DNA from: a virus
Strand: one strand, 5' to 3'
Virus record (IMG/VR): IMGVR_UViG_3300038301_000548
Coordinates: 1-64,000 of that record
Length of the DNA: 64,000 bases
Position numbers and translations under genes: made by a program. A model generated the notes under the pieces. It searched no databases, was not told where the DNA came from, and saw nothing but the letters and a program-made list of their open reading frames with translations. This document shows, piece after piece, positions 21,298 through 30,324 of the stretch. Position 1 is the stretch's first letter, and every line of letters starts with the position of its first letter.

Positions 21298-21603
21298 TTA
21301 CTGAAAGTAGTGACAATTTTCTTCTTGCCATTGTAGCGACAAGGGTGGCGAGCACTGGTCCCTCTCTAGGAGCCAGCAGAATGCTTTATGGTTTCTACCC
21401 TCATGGGACCAGAAGCACTCTTCCTCGCATGGTTGGCCGTGGGCTGCGGACAGTGGGTTATAACAAATCCACACCCTTGAAGAATTTTCTAAGAGAAGCG
21501 CATCAACGGCCTCGGTCGAAGCATCAAGGTCCGAAACTTCGGCTGCGGGGTCATCGCAGCTAAGAAATAAAAAAATTATACAAAAAATTATTATTTTATA
21601 CAT
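21298..21603 (-). CDS. Small Cys-rich lipoprotein
   Basis: 101 residues. Signal sequence with lipobox LFLSC (Cys about residue 16), then CDD: an Asp at +2, which in enterobacteria keeps lipoproteins in the inner membrane. An acidic linker precedes a compact domain with seven Cys (CYNP, CEEEC, FCW, QC, NC), likely disulfide-bonded in the periplasm. Phage lipoproteins often block superinfection; that is inference here. Confidence 0.72.
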   Translation of the reverse strand: MYKIIIFCIIFLFLSCDDPAAEVSDLDASTEAVDALLLENSSRVWICYNPLSAAHGQPCEEECFWSHEGRNHKAFCWLLERDQCSPPLSLQWQEENCHYFQ

Positions 21604-21609
21604 CGTTAA

Positions 21610-21963
21610 TCACAGATATTTAATCCAAGAATATCTTCTTCTTTCTGTCAGATAATCCTTATTGCATTCATTGGAGTATGCCTCTCTCTCGAAGGGGTTT
21701 TCGCGATACGATTTAACCCCGCTGCGGTATTTGACTAATCCAATGAGCCAGAACGATAAATAGAATAGAAAAAAGAAAATAAAAGCCATTTCTAACTGCT
21801 GCTGGAAATGAACGGTTTCATGCCTCTTGGTTACGGGCGACATATACCCCCTTGAAAAGACGAAGCCCATTAAAGATATCGCACCTATCTCAATAGGTGA
21901 AATCTTTGATAGCCACACAGGAATGCGACTATTCTCTATAAACATGGGCTTCCAGCTCTTCAT
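21610..21963 (-). CDS. Membrane protein with HExxH motif
   Basis: 117 residues. HETVHFQQ (about 48-55) lies before a hydrophobic stretch (FIFFFLFYLSFWLIGL), and ENPFEREAYSNE follows. The HExxH plus a later Glu recalls small membrane-associated zinc metallopeptidases. It overlaps the Smr gene by four bases. Proteolytic activity is not established. Confidence 0.6.
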   Translation of the reverse strand: MKSWKPMFIENSRIPVWLSKISPIEIGAISLMGFVFSRGYMSPVTKRHETVHFQQQLEMAFIFFFLFYLSFWLIGLVKYRSGVKSYRENPFEREAYSNECNKDYLTERRRYSWIKYL

Positions 21964-22385
21964 CTCTCTACAACCACTAGTGTGCCTGGATTATGGACGC
22001 TCTCTATTCCACAGTGCCACCCATACTCCTTCACGATACGATCCACAAGATACTTCATCTGATCTGAGTTTCCTGTTATTATCTTACATGGTAGTTCTAC
22101 AAAATTTAAGAAGTTTTTTACTTCTTCTTCTACATTGAGGTGCTTGACACCGTGTAAGTCTAGGCTTCTCATCTTATTTTGCACTCTTCTTCTTTTTTTG
22201 CTCCCGTAAGCTATCGACACTTCAGAAGACTTATTATCAAAATTGCTCCACAAGGTTTCTTTCTTCGACCGGTTGATGTGACCTCCTAAAAAATAATATA
22301 TATATTTAGGCGTCACCTTGGTCACTACTGCGGCTCTTGGGCCGGCGGTGATCATATCACCCTTTCTAATTTTATAACCCTTCAA
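21960..22385 (-). CDS. SH3-like domain fused to Smr domain
   Basis: 141 residues. N-terminal KIRKGDMITAG and AAVVTKV strands match the small-barrel family. The C-terminal half has LDLHGVKHLNVEEEV (about 74-88) and IITGNSDQMK, the signature of Smr domains. Smr domains cut or bind branched DNA or RNA. The fusion suggests that the barrel family binds nucleic acid or an associated protein. Confidence 0.75.
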   Translation of the reverse strand: MKGYKIRKGDMITAGPRAAVVTKVTPKYIYYFLGGHINRSKKETLWSNFDNKSSEVSIAYGSKKRRRVQNKMRSLDLHGVKHLNVEEEVKNFLNFVELPCKIITGNSDQMKYLVDRIVKEYGWHCGIESVHNPGTLVVVER

Positions 22386-22681
22386 CTTTGCTCCTTTATA
22401 TTTTCTTTTTTCTCTAACTTAAATAGCCAATTGGTTGAGACGAAACCAAGCGAGTCATTAACTCGGTTTTGTTTAGACACCATTTTGGCAAAAAAGTTTT
22501 GATATTTTGTACCGGGTTGCATCATCACTAGTCCCAGCTCCCTATGATTTTTGCCTTTAGATTCATCTTTGTATACATCTATTATCTCCAGAAGGACACC
22601 CACCCATTCTTTCCCATGTAGAAGGTGGTATACCAGATCTCCAACCTTTATCTCTCTGGTGTTCGATATCTTCTTCCGCAT
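22382..22681 (-). CDS. VGDLV-family SH3-like protein
   Basis: 99 residues. EIKVGDLVYHL core after a short basic start, then WVGVLLEIID, LGLVMMQPG and a NWLFKLEKK end. It overlaps the Smr fusion gene by four bases and the membrane protein upstream by over 100 bases in another frame. Confidence 0.7.
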   Translation of the reverse strand: MRKKISNTREIKVGDLVYHLLHGKEWVGVLLEIIDVYKDESKGKNHRELGLVMMQPGTKYQNFFAKMVSKQNRVNDSLGFVSTNWLFKLEKKENIKEQS

Positions 22682-22766
22682 AATAAGTAATTACCCCTAG
22701 AGTAATTAATGAGAAGATCCAAAGAATCACAATAATCGGCATAATTTTATTTAATAAATCGCACAT
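22563..22766 (-). CDS. Small membrane protein overlapping its neighbour
   Basis: 67 residues. Hydrophobic helix (IMPIIVILWIFSLITLGVITYY) then a polar tail whose 119 bases overlap the next gene in a different frame. The membrane part is convincing; whether the whole tail is real is unclear. Confidence 0.45.
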   Translation of the reverse strand: MCDLLNKIMPIIVILWIFSLITLGVITYYAEEDIEHQRDKGWRSGIPPSTWERMGGCPSGDNRCIQR

Positions 22767-22833
22767 AATAATTTAAAGTCATTGAAAACAATATAGCTAT
22801 TAATGCAATCCAAGGGTGTTTTATATCAAACAT
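22747..22833 (-). CDS. Micro membrane protein, 28 residues
   Basis: ATG at 22833 overlaps the upstream stop. One helix (WIALIAILFSMTLNYYV) with RFIK at its end. Overlaps the next membrane ORF by 20 bases, so both may be translated in a chain. Function unknown. Confidence 0.42.
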   Translation of the reverse strand: MFDIKHPWIALIAILFSMTLNYYVRFIK

Positions 22834-23419
22834 ATGAGTTAATCTTTGCTAAAGATGCCAAATCAGAAAGACACTCCTGCGCGACGTCGCCTCGATTTCG
22901 AGAATTTGCATCTTCTAGAATAGATTTGAGCTTATAAAACGCCTTATCACAGTTCATGTAAAACTGAAATGCCTCCAAGGCCGATACAAAGCTTGAGCGG
23001 CCAATGGATTTCGAGCGTGATGAGAACTCAGAAACACCATATCCGGCGATCTCTAATCTAAAAATGACGTCAGTTGATGCGTCAGAGCCTAGGCTTCTTG
23101 AAGAGGCGCCAAAAATTGGCTTCACCACTAGATCAACTAACTTTAGGTGTCTCAAAGACTTAAACTCTTCCCCAAATGTTTGATGGCATTTTTCGAAGAC
23201 GGCGTCGACTAGACCATGGGCTTTAACCTCTTTGAATTGGTACAGCTTCTTTCTTGAAGACCCCAACCTTTCAAACGAAAAACATACGCTAGTCTGCTCT
23301 GTATCATAGGATTCTCTTGTTTTGATTTCTAGCGGATTTAACTTAATTATTTCTTTACCTAGGCGCTTTGACAACATACTCTTAACATCTTCTCGGCGGA
23401 AGTCTTTTGGGGCCTTCAC
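22826..23419 (-). CDS. LeuA-regulatory-domain-like protein
   Basis: 197 residues. The middle and end read KAHGLVDAVFEKC, LKLVDLVVKP, GSDASTDVIFRLE, SKSIGRSSFVSALEAF. This follows the alpha-isopropylmalate synthase C-terminal dimerisation domain (GNGPVDAV, a strand, then DA-V-V, VGxSxxIxxAS). No catalytic barrel is present. Phage role unknown; it may bind a ligand or pair with the large protein encoded next. ATG overlaps the upstream stop by one base. Confidence 0.55.
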   Translation of the reverse strand: MKAPKDFRREDVKSMLSKRLGKEIIKLNPLEIKTRESYDTEQTSVCFSFERLGSSRKKLYQFKEVKAHGLVDAVFEKCHQTFGEEFKSLRHLKLVDLVVKPIFGASSRSLGSDASTDVIFRLEIAGYGVSEFSSRSKSIGRSSFVSALEAFQFYMNCDKAFYKLKSILEDANSRNRGDVAQECLSDLASLAKINSYV

Positions 23420-25212
23420 TATTCTAACCTTTCTAGACCTGCTGAAACTTTGAATAAAGTTTTTACATTTGATAATCTCCGGACATCTCTCAGGATTCTA
23501 ACCTTCACGTCCTCAGGTGACCTGAATTGACCAGGGATGGAGGGAATAAACTTGATAGAGAGACCAGCTATGTATCTCCCGTCAGCAATCTTTTGATTTT
23601 TAATGACAACAGTTACAATTGTAACATTTGGAAGTGCGCGCAGATCTGCCAAGATATCATCGAGGCCGCGGGTTTTATTCTCTTCCAGTGTCAAGCTGTA
23701 AGTGAGCATACAGTAGAACTTGTAAATACCGCGCTGTCGGCTGCGGCCTTTTTCCTCGTTTAAACTCATCTCCACTTTATCATAAAAGGAGTTCTTTGTC
23801 AAGGGTTTCCTACTTTCCTGAACAGGCGAATGAGGTGACCTCTGAGGCCGGCTGTCTTGACGGTATCCCCTCTGGGTGAAGACCGAGTTAATCAACTGTA
23901 ACATATCATCATGATCTTTTTGAGCGGAAGAAAGCGTGAAAGCGCAAAACTCCCTGAACCCTTCTACATCGTTAGCTGTCATCAAGCCCTGTTTAAGCTG
24001 GAAAAAGACAGCAATATCGCCGTGGTCGTTTTCTATTCTTATTTCCTCAAAGCCAGCATATCCTGCTTGGTCCAGGCGGGCCCATATGGCGCCTGATAAT
24101 TCTCTTGATTCTTTAAAATCAATTGATTCTAATGAGCGTTCGGTATTCGAGAACAGGCTATCCCGGGTGTCAATGTCGATTTGCATTGTGGCCCCATAAC
24201 TGACATGGGCATCGCCACGATCAAGGAAGGGATGCTGTTCTATCTCAAACCATGGTGTTATGTGCTCCAAATCTTCGTCCGCCTCGTTCTGGATCAGCTC
24301 ACAAGCGCGCTGTGTGGCGACCAAGGTGTCCGGGGGTGGATTGTCTTCGACTGATTGTTTTGCTGAAGATGTAATATCATGATAGATTTGGCTGTTCAGA
24401 TTTTTTAAGAAGCCTTCATCTTTACCTTTATAATCGGGCATTCCGTCTAGATGCTCTCTTATAATATCCCATAGATCGTCGGGGTTCTGCGCCTTGTTTG
24501 GGGCATCGTGAAGCATAGTCAAATCGCCATCTTGGTCAAACTCTAAAGTGATCAGGTGGTTTGGGTGACCTTCTTGCAGCCCATAGAAGTAGGACATCAC
24601 AAAGACCTTGCCTTCCTCTTCAGTGTACTGCACAAAGTAGTTTCTTTTTTCTGGTTCTGATATGCACCAATCTGTAAGTCTTGGATTCTGTCCGTAATAG
24701 CAGCTAGCTTGTTCTGTCAGCGGGCGGATAGCAAAAACACCATGATCAGCGTAGATGACTTCTGAATTCTCTTCTGCTTGTTTTTTATCTGCTGTAGCCT
24801 TTTGTGCTTTTGCCGACGTCGTGACGCCTAGCTTATCTAGCTCTCTCTTGATTTCTTCATCATGGTATTTGTATATGTCTTTTTCTTCAAATTTGTGTTG
24901 GTTTTGATCGAAAAGCATAACATGGTCAAGTATGGCTTCGCACATCTCCAGGACGTCTGGATCACTCCTTATTTCGTCTGGGTCGGCGAACGATCCGATG
25001 ATCCGGTCAGCTTCCCTAGCGAACCACATAAGATATTTTGATACACCTTTCGGGCCCATCAGATGGTTAATCTGTCGTTGTCCCCAATTGATCCAGCCGG
25101 AGGCCTCCAAGACAGGATACTTGGCTTTTACATCTTTTAGCCTTGCCTCAAGAAGAAACCCGGGCCACCGGGATTCAATCAAGTACTCTTTCCACTGTTT
25201 ATTAAATTGCAT
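23419..25212 (-). CDS. Large hypothetical phage protein
   Basis: 597 residues. N-terminal WPGFLLEARL, a helical region, then a CYYGQNPRLTDWCIS segment of a type common in uncharacterised phage proteins, and a C-terminal ferredoxin-like beta-alpha repeat (ILADLRALPNVTIVTVVIKN). It may be a virion or core protein, but no motif proves this. Confidence 0.6.
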   Translation of the reverse strand: MQFNKQWKEYLIESRWPGFLLEARLKDVKAKYPVLEASGWINWGQRQINHLMGPKGVSKYLMWFAREADRIIGSFADPDEIRSDPDVLEMCEAILDHVMLFDQNQHKFEEKDIYKYHDEEIKRELDKLGVTTSAKAQKATADKKQAEENSEVIYADHGVFAIRPLTEQASCYYGQNPRLTDWCISEPEKRNYFVQYTEEEGKVFVMSYFYGLQEGHPNHLITLEFDQDGDLTMLHDAPNKAQNPDDLWDIIREHLDGMPDYKGKDEGFLKNLNSQIYHDITSSAKQSVEDNPPPDTLVATQRACELIQNEADEDLEHITPWFEIEQHPFLDRGDAHVSYGATMQIDIDTRDSLFSNTERSLESIDFKESRELSGAIWARLDQAGYAGFEEIRIENDHGDIAVFFQLKQGLMTANDVEGFREFCAFTLSSAQKDHDDMLQLINSVFTQRGYRQDSRPQRSPHSPVQESRKPLTKNSFYDKVEMSLNEEKGRSRQRGIYKFYCMLTYSLTLEENKTRGLDDILADLRALPNVTIVTVVIKNQKIADGRYIAGLSIKFIPSIPGQFRSPEDVKVRILRDVRRLSNVKTLFKVSAGLERLE

Positions 25213-25256
25213 AAATGAAACACCTTTTTATACTAAATAGTTGCTAAGCAGTAGTG

Positions 25257-25595
25257 TTAATAAAAAATTTGTATTAGAATAATTAATATTGACAAGCCTA
25301 GGCAAATCATGGTTTTCGTAGTGAACATGGATTCTCCGAGCAAAAACCAAGTTAGCACAGGAAATACCACGAAACCAGTGCAAGAACCAATGAACCGAGC
25401 TGACCAAACTGAACCTGTTGCATCTGATACTATTTTCCATGCATACCAGAAAGCAACGCTAGTTGGTATACCGATCAAGATGGCTGACATTAGCGGCTTA
25501 TCTTCCCACCATTCTGACATTCTCTGTAGGTTCAATTGATACCAACCCAAGATCTGACCCAAAGTAAAGATTCCGATACCGACCCAGAGGCTCAT
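25257..25595 (-). CDS. Small four-helix membrane protein (transporter-like)
   Basis: 112 residues with four predicted membrane helices (WVGIGIFTLGQILGW, LMSAILIGIPTSVAFWYAW, FIGSCTGFVVFPVLTWFLL, MICLGLSILIILIQIF). Size and layout recall half-size EamA/SMR-like transporters. No substrate can be assigned. Confidence 0.65.
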   Translation of the reverse strand: MSLWVGIGIFTLGQILGWYQLNLQRMSEWWEDKPLMSAILIGIPTSVAFWYAWKIVSDATGSVWSARFIGSCTGFVVFPVLTWFLLGESMFTTKTMICLGLSILIILIQIFY

Positions 25596-25940
25596 TCAAT
25601 TCTCCAATAAGTTTGTGTTCTCAAGCTGGACTGCGGAGGCAGCGCGGATTGAGGTTGCAATGGTTGAGATCATCTTGATCTCTGGACCTTCTAGATACAA
25701 CTCTTCCACACAAGCTTCCTCTGCTTGGGCTAATAAGTCCTCAATATAAGATATGACTACCTCGCAAGAAATCTTCAACTCCATCAAGGTGAGCATAGAT
25801 GTCCTCCCCAAGATAAAATTAGATTTATAGTGATCCTGCAATAGTGAGTCTATCTTAATCAGGTAGGTTCCAATTGGCCGGTGGATGTTCTCTAGGATCG
25901 AGATATCTACTTTGTGTCTTTTTGGCGGGTCTTGAGACAT
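25596..25940 (-). CDS. Hypothetical helical protein
   Basis: 114 residues, almost entirely predicted helix (LMELKISCEVVISYIEDLLAQ, IKMISTIATSIRAASAVQ). It lies between glutaredoxin and the membrane protein. Function unknown. Confidence 0.6.
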   Translation of the reverse strand: MSQDPPKRHKVDISILENIHRPIGTYLIKIDSLLQDHYKSNFILGRTSMLTLMELKISCEVVISYIEDLLAQAEEACVEELYLEGPEIKMISTIATSIRAASAVQLENTNLLEN

Positions 25941-25943
25941 ATG

Positions 25944-26201
25944 TTATTGACTTTCTTTCTCGTATTCTAAGAGGTCTGAATAACCTCCTACCTTTTTAGT
26001 ATACCCTGTTTCTAGGTTATTTGCAAGTATAATTGGCACCGTCTTCTGCTCATAGAAAGTTTTCTTTTCTTCTAAGATATCTTCTCTGTCTTTGTAGTCC
26101 AAGAATGCAAACTGCAAATTTTTGGCCACACAAAAGTCAACTGCATGCATACAAAAAGGACAAGTAGATCTGCCGAAGATAATAAATCGGTCTTCAATCA
26201 T
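25944..26201 (-). CDS. Glutaredoxin
   Basis: 85 residues. Active site CPFC (about 14-17) after FIIFGRST, the cis-Pro segment TVPIIL, and a C-terminal GGYSDL that binds glutathione in the family. It reduces disulfides and can serve as electron donor for ribonucleotide reductase, fitting NrdJ in this genome. Confidence 0.88.
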   Translation of the reverse strand: MIEDRFIIFGRSTCPFCMHAVDFCVAKNLQFAFLDYKDREDILEEKKTFYEQKTVPIILANNLETGYTKKVGGYSDLLEYEKESQ

Positions 26202-26481
26202 TTAATATAGATCTCCCATTTCGGTGTTCGGTAGCTTCAGAGTAGATTGATTCAGCAGTACCAAAAGCAATAATGTCTTCAATCTTGTTTCCATGCGTAA
26301 CCTTCAATAGCGAGAATCTCTCTTTTGAAAACTTTGATTTTTCAGATAATAGAAAATGGTCGGCGCCTCGGTAGTCCGTTATCGATACAATATTATCACT
26401 GTTGATATATATGTTTTTTGGTACGATATTTCTCTTGTGGCCCTGGTTTTCTATTACTAATTGCCTTATTTTGAGTAGCAT
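26194..26481 (-). CDS. Hypothetical protein
   Basis: 95 residues, mostly beta: IRQLVIEN, IYINSDNIVSITDY, FSLLKVTHG, IIAFGTAES. Overlaps glutaredoxin by eight bases. Resembles small phage PH-like or virion-associated proteins; not assigned. Confidence 0.55.
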   Translation of the reverse strand: MLLKIRQLVIENQGHKRNIVPKNIYINSDNIVSITDYRGADHFLLSEKSKFSKERFSLLKVTHGNKIEDIIAFGTAESIYSEATEHRNGRSILND

Positions 26482-26496
26482 TTTTTTCCTTTTTTG

Positions 26497-26766
26497 TTAA
26501 TGTCCAAGTGACTTAAGCACAAAAGCACCAATGAGACCGATGACTGTGGTGAACAGTGTCCATATCATCCTGGAAGATGTCTGTTTCCAACTTTCTAGTT
26601 CCCTTAGTCTGGCATAAAGCCCATTATCAGGATTGTAGACTGCCTCTTTGATTTTTCCAATGTCTTCGGACATTTGTTCTTGTTTGTCTTGCATTACATC
26701 GATGCCTGTACATACTCTGTCTATTTTGTTTTGTATTTCTAAAAATTGTTCATTGTTTTCTGCCAT
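26497..26766 (-). CDS. Coiled-coil protein with C-terminal membrane anchor
   Basis: 89 residues. A heptad-like N-terminal helix (FLEIQNKIDRVCTGIDVMQDKQEQM) and a C-terminal membrane segment (MIWTLFTTVIGLIGAFVL). This matches XhlA-type and similar phage proteins near lysis functions; a holin-associated role is possible but unproven. Confidence 0.55.
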   Translation of the reverse strand: MAENNEQFLEIQNKIDRVCTGIDVMQDKQEQMSEDIGKIKEAVYNPDNGLYARLRELESWKQTSSRMIWTLFTTVIGLIGAFVLKSLGH

Positions 26767-26807
26767 AAGAAGACCCTCCTATGTGTCGACACTAATAAGT
26801 AGTGTCG

Positions 26808-28373
26808 TTAGTGAACAATGCTGTGATTAGTCAACAAAAGAGTGCCCGCGACTGAGACTGCATTCTTTAGTGCGCAGCGAGTCACTTTCGCAGGATCAAT
26901 AACACCGGAAGCAAACAGGTCTTCCTTCTCCCCTGACAGGAAGTTGAAACCTTCCAGGTCTTCACAGGTGCCCATCGTCAACCTTAACACCTCTGGGTTA
27001 TGGCCGGCATTCTTTGCCATCGTGTTGAAGGGGGCCTGGAGGGCTTTACGAAAGATGTCGAGCGCTATGGCTTGATCAGGATTTTCAAATTCAATATCCA
27101 GCGCTGTGGCGATCTTCAACAAAGTCATACCTCCGCCTAGAACTATTCCCTCCTGTTGGGCAGAATTGACTGCTTCGAGTGCGTCCTCTATTCGGTGCTT
27201 CTTCTCTATCATTTCGACCTCGGAGCTAGCTCCTACTTTTATGATGGCCACACCAGATGAGAGTCGAGTAATCCTGTCCTGAAGACGACCGGCGGCGTGG
27301 AGATCGTCTGTACACTCTATTTCTGATTTAATGGCCTCGATTCTGTTTTCTACATCTTCATATTCACCTTCGCCATCGACCACCGTTGATTGAGATTTTG
27401 TGATCTCTACTTGTCGAGCTTTGCCGAAATCCAAGAGAGTCACATCTGACAGATTCTTCCCCAGGGACTGCTGGATAAATGTTGCTCCGGTGGCGACAGC
27501 TAGATCGCTCATGATGCCGCGGCGGTCTTCGCCGTAAGAAGGTGCTTTGATAGCAGCGACCTTCATTGAGCCGCGGACGGTGTTCATTATTAGTGCAGCT
27601 AAAGCTTGGCCTTCGATCTCTTCTGCAATGATTATAAAAGGACGGCCTTCTCTGGCTGCGATTTCGAGTGCCGGTAGAATCTCTGCCACTTGATCAACCT
27701 TGTAGTCTGTAATTAAGAACAGTGGGTTCTCATATCTACATGTGCCGCGGCGTTCATCTGTGATGAATGCTCGAGCTGCGTATCCACCCTCCAAGGTAAA
27801 ACCTTCAACTAGTTCTAGTGTGGTTTCATGCGATCGCCCCTGCTCTACAGATATGGAACCATTCTTTCCTACCTTGTCTACAGCCTGTGAAACTAGGTTT
27901 CCGATTATCTTGTCGTTGTTTGCAGATATGCTGGCAATATGCTTAATGTCTTCTTCTGAAGATATTGGCCTGGCCAAGTCTTCGATACCTTCACATGCCG
28001 CGGCAGTGCACCTTTCGAGGCCGCGTTTAATATCTATGGGGGAGGCGCCAGCTTCGATGTGCTTATTGGCTTGGCGCAGGATCTCTCGGGCTAGAATGGT
28101 GCTTGTAGTTGTGCCATCGCCAGCTTCAGCATTAGTCATGGCAGAAACCTGCTTTACAACCTCCGCTCCAGCGTTCATATGTGGGTCTTCGAAACTCATA
28201 CTCTGAGCTACGGTTACTCCGTCCTTCGTAATGAAGGGTCTCTTATCTTTTTGGTGAATGAGAACATTCTGTCCCTTGGGTCCAAGGGTTGCTGCAACAT
28301 AATCGGCAAGGGTATTAACCCCATCCAGAACCTTGTTGCGAAGGGTCTGGCCGTGCTCTAACTTAGTAGTCAT
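26808..28373 (-). CDS. groL: GroEL-type chaperonin (Hsp60)
   Basis: 521 residues, full-length group I chaperonin. TLGPKGQNVLI and KDGVTVAQ (nucleotide site near 30 and 50), AGDGTTT (about 85-91), EGGY(A)ARAF and IAEEIEGQALA in the apical domain, GGGMTLL near 405 and the terminal domain are all present; the usual GGM tail is missing. It probably folds phage proteins such as the capsid. A GroES-like gene lies at 43135. Confidence 0.95.
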   Translation of the reverse strand: MTTKLEHGQTLRNKVLDGVNTLADYVAATLGPKGQNVLIHQKDKRPFITKDGVTVAQSMSFEDPHMNAGAEVVKQVSAMTNAEAGDGTTTSTILAREILRQANKHIEAGASPIDIKRGLERCTAAACEGIEDLARPISSEEDIKHIASISANNDKIIGNLVSQAVDKVGKNGSISVEQGRSHETTLELVEGFTLEGGYAARAFITDERRGTCRYENPLFLITDYKVDQVAEILPALEIAAREGRPFIIIAEEIEGQALAALIMNTVRGSMKVAAIKAPSYGEDRRGIMSDLAVATGATFIQQSLGKNLSDVTLLDFGKARQVEITKSQSTVVDGEGEYEDVENRIEAIKSEIECTDDLHAAGRLQDRITRLSSGVAIIKVGASSEVEMIEKKHRIEDALEAVNSAQQEGIVLGGGMTLLKIATALDIEFENPDQAIALDIFRKALQAPFNTMAKNAGHNPEVLRLTMGTCEDLEGFNFLSGEKEDLFASGVIDPAKVTRCALKNAVSVAGTLLLTNHSIVH

Positions 28374-28400
28374 GAAACCTCACTTTATTGTTATACTACT

Positions 28401-28428
28401 ATTATAATGTATTTTGGGAAAAAGTCAA
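28401..28428 (-). promoter_or_regulatory. Sigma-70-type promoter for groEL
   Basis: Leftward TTGACT (28423-28428), 16-bp spacer, TATAAT (28401-28406). A perfect dyad AAAAAGTC-CTT-GACTTTTT (28419-28437) covers the -35 and could be an operator. Confidence 0.8.
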
Positions 28429-28441
28429 GGACTTTTTTGCT

Positions 28442-30304
28442 TTATTTATCTTTTGTTGATTGAAGCTCTTCTGTCTTTGAAATGACGTTTCCAGAAGCCT
28501 TGATCGCCTCTTCGGCCTGGGCATCTTTCGTCATGCCGCCGGCGATATAAGCATAAGTGTTGTCTTGTATTGCTTTTACGTTCACAAAGATATCAAATAA
28601 AGACTCGTTAAGGAGCCCCGTAACCCTGTTCAGCACCGTCTGCGTATTCTTTCTGCCGACATTAATTGCGCCAAAGAAAGCTTTATCTTGGTTAGGCCCA
28701 AGGACACGGCTTTTGCTGTAAGTATGAACCTCTGCTACCATAGCCTGGGTTAGGCCAAATTGCTCTGTTGAGAGAAAGCCGCGAGTCTGTACCAAGGCTG
28801 CCTGCTTTTGTTCTCTGTTCATAGCGTTGTATAGTTCTGCTGATCTCTCTGGTGTTTCCCAATTACTCTTTAGATTAAGCCTTCTCATTCTTTCCTTCTT
28901 TTCTGATGATACAGAAAATTGTTTTACAATCGCTAGCTTTTTGAGATTTGCGGAAGGGTGGTCGCCGTTATTGGCTTGTCTAGCTGCCCTGCCTATCTTT
29001 TCGGCGAAAGCCTTGTTATCAGTGTCGTATCTTGGTGTTTCGCTAGCATCGTTAATTTGGGCAAGAGTACCCTGAACTATGTCTCGCATTGCCTGCTTCA
29101 GGGAGGCATCGTTAGCCGGCATCGCAGAAGTACCTCTCTTTACATATGGTTCGCGCTGTTCGTAGTCAGGCGATGCTTTTTCTTCATCCGTTAATGCTGC
29201 ATCTGGGTCAAATTTTTTAAAGAACTTGTCACTTAGTTGAGTTGCCCAGCTCAAATTCTTAAGAAACAAGTCTGCGAACTGGTCATCAAGCCGAAGATCT
29301 TCAGCGAGCCCCTTGTTCAACTCAGCTAGGTGTTTCTTAAAAGCGAATGCGTATTTGTTCTCCAACTCTTCTGTAGAAGGGTCTGCGATGCCTGGTAAGT
29401 TGTCTATAAACTCTTGTCCACCTTTTGGCAACTGAATACATAACCTGGAGTGCTTTGAAGATTTAGAAAGTATATCGAAAATGTTATCTAAAGTAAAGTC
29501 AAACCTATACCACTTCAAGAAACCATTGACAGTCTGACCTTCTTTTTCTTTACCTTCGAACCGCTTTGTTACGGCAACATAACGCATAAGATCAGCATCA
29601 AATTGAGGGTTGATTATGTCTCCAACAAGATCTCTAAAAGAGCCTCCAACATGCAGGTTTCCGTCTTGATACAACTTCAAACTTACAGGCATGGCGGTAC
29701 CGTCACTTCTGGAAAGAAAGTCTGCAATAGTCCCAGTATTGGCTGGTATTTGCTCGCCCTTCATTAGAACGGCCAGAAACGCTTCGAAACTAAAACCTGC
29801 AGAGGCAGCGTTAAAGTTCGCTATGACCTTCGTTAAGGTCTTGTAGAAGACCAAGTAAGATAAGGCGGTTTGGATTTGTTTGGCTGTCGAGGTGTTTCCT
29901 TCGGGTCCGAATATCTCTTGCATTGCAGCATCAGGATTGTCATAGAAATTAGAAAGTGACCTAATCTTTTCTACAAAGTCCCCACCTTGGATGTTTTCCA
30001 AGAACTGCAACAGCTTTTGTCGCTCAGGGCCGTTAACTGGATTATCGCCGCCTGCACCTGTGACATCAGTCCATCCTAGTTCTGTAACTGCTATCTCAGG
30101 AATAGCATCCAAAGTTAGGGTCATAGACTTCTTTTCGTTGAGGAACTGCTCCTTAAGCAAAGAGATTGGGTCTTTTATAGATTTAAACAGCTTGTCTTTC
30201 TCTACCTCATATACCTCTGCGATAAGAGTGTACAGGTCGTCGATGGTTGATACAGACGGGGCCCTATTCCTGTTTGTTGAAAGTAATTCTTTATGCCAGC
30301 TCAT
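28442..30304 (-). CDS. Large hypothetical protein with nuclease-like core
   Basis: 620 residues. Around residues 165-220 the segment FSFEAFLAVLMKGEQI, TGTIADFL, then PVSLKLYQD has the Glu, Asp and SxK spacing of a PD-(D/E)XK-type core, followed by GGSFRDLVGD. The rest is helical. It could be a nuclease or a virion protein that uses this fold. Strong coding, function open. Confidence 0.55.
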   Translation of the reverse strand: MSWHKELLSTNRNRAPSVSTIDDLYTLIAEVYEVEKDKLFKSIKDPISLLKEQFLNEKKSMTLTLDAIPEIAVTELGWTDVTGAGGDNPVNGPERQKLLQFLENIQGGDFVEKIRSLSNFYDNPDAAMQEIFGPEGNTSTAKQIQTALSYLVFYKTLTKVIANFNAASAGFSFEAFLAVLMKGEQIPANTGTIADFLSRSDGTAMPVSLKLYQDGNLHVGGSFRDLVGDIINPQFDADLMRYVAVTKRFEGKEKEGQTVNGFLKWYRFDFTLDNIFDILSKSSKHSRLCIQLPKGGQEFIDNLPGIADPSTEELENKYAFAFKKHLAELNKGLAEDLRLDDQFADLFLKNLSWATQLSDKFFKKFDPDAALTDEEKASPDYEQREPYVKRGTSAMPANDASLKQAMRDIVQGTLAQINDASETPRYDTDNKAFAEKIGRAARQANNGDHPSANLKKLAIVKQFSVSSEKKERMRRLNLKSNWETPERSAELYNAMNREQKQAALVQTRGFLSTEQFGLTQAMVAEVHTYSKSRVLGPNQDKAFFGAINVGRKNTQTVLNRVTGLLNESLFDIFVNVKAIQDNTYAYIAGGMTKDAQAEEAIKASGNVISKTEELQSTKDK

Positions 30305-30324
30305 TATATATCTCCTTTATATAA

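Noticed and set aside
23790-23820. TTGACA with 17-bp gap inside the large hypothetical gene
   Set aside because: The -10 (TAAAGT) is weak and it lies mid-gene without a downstream gene start nearby.
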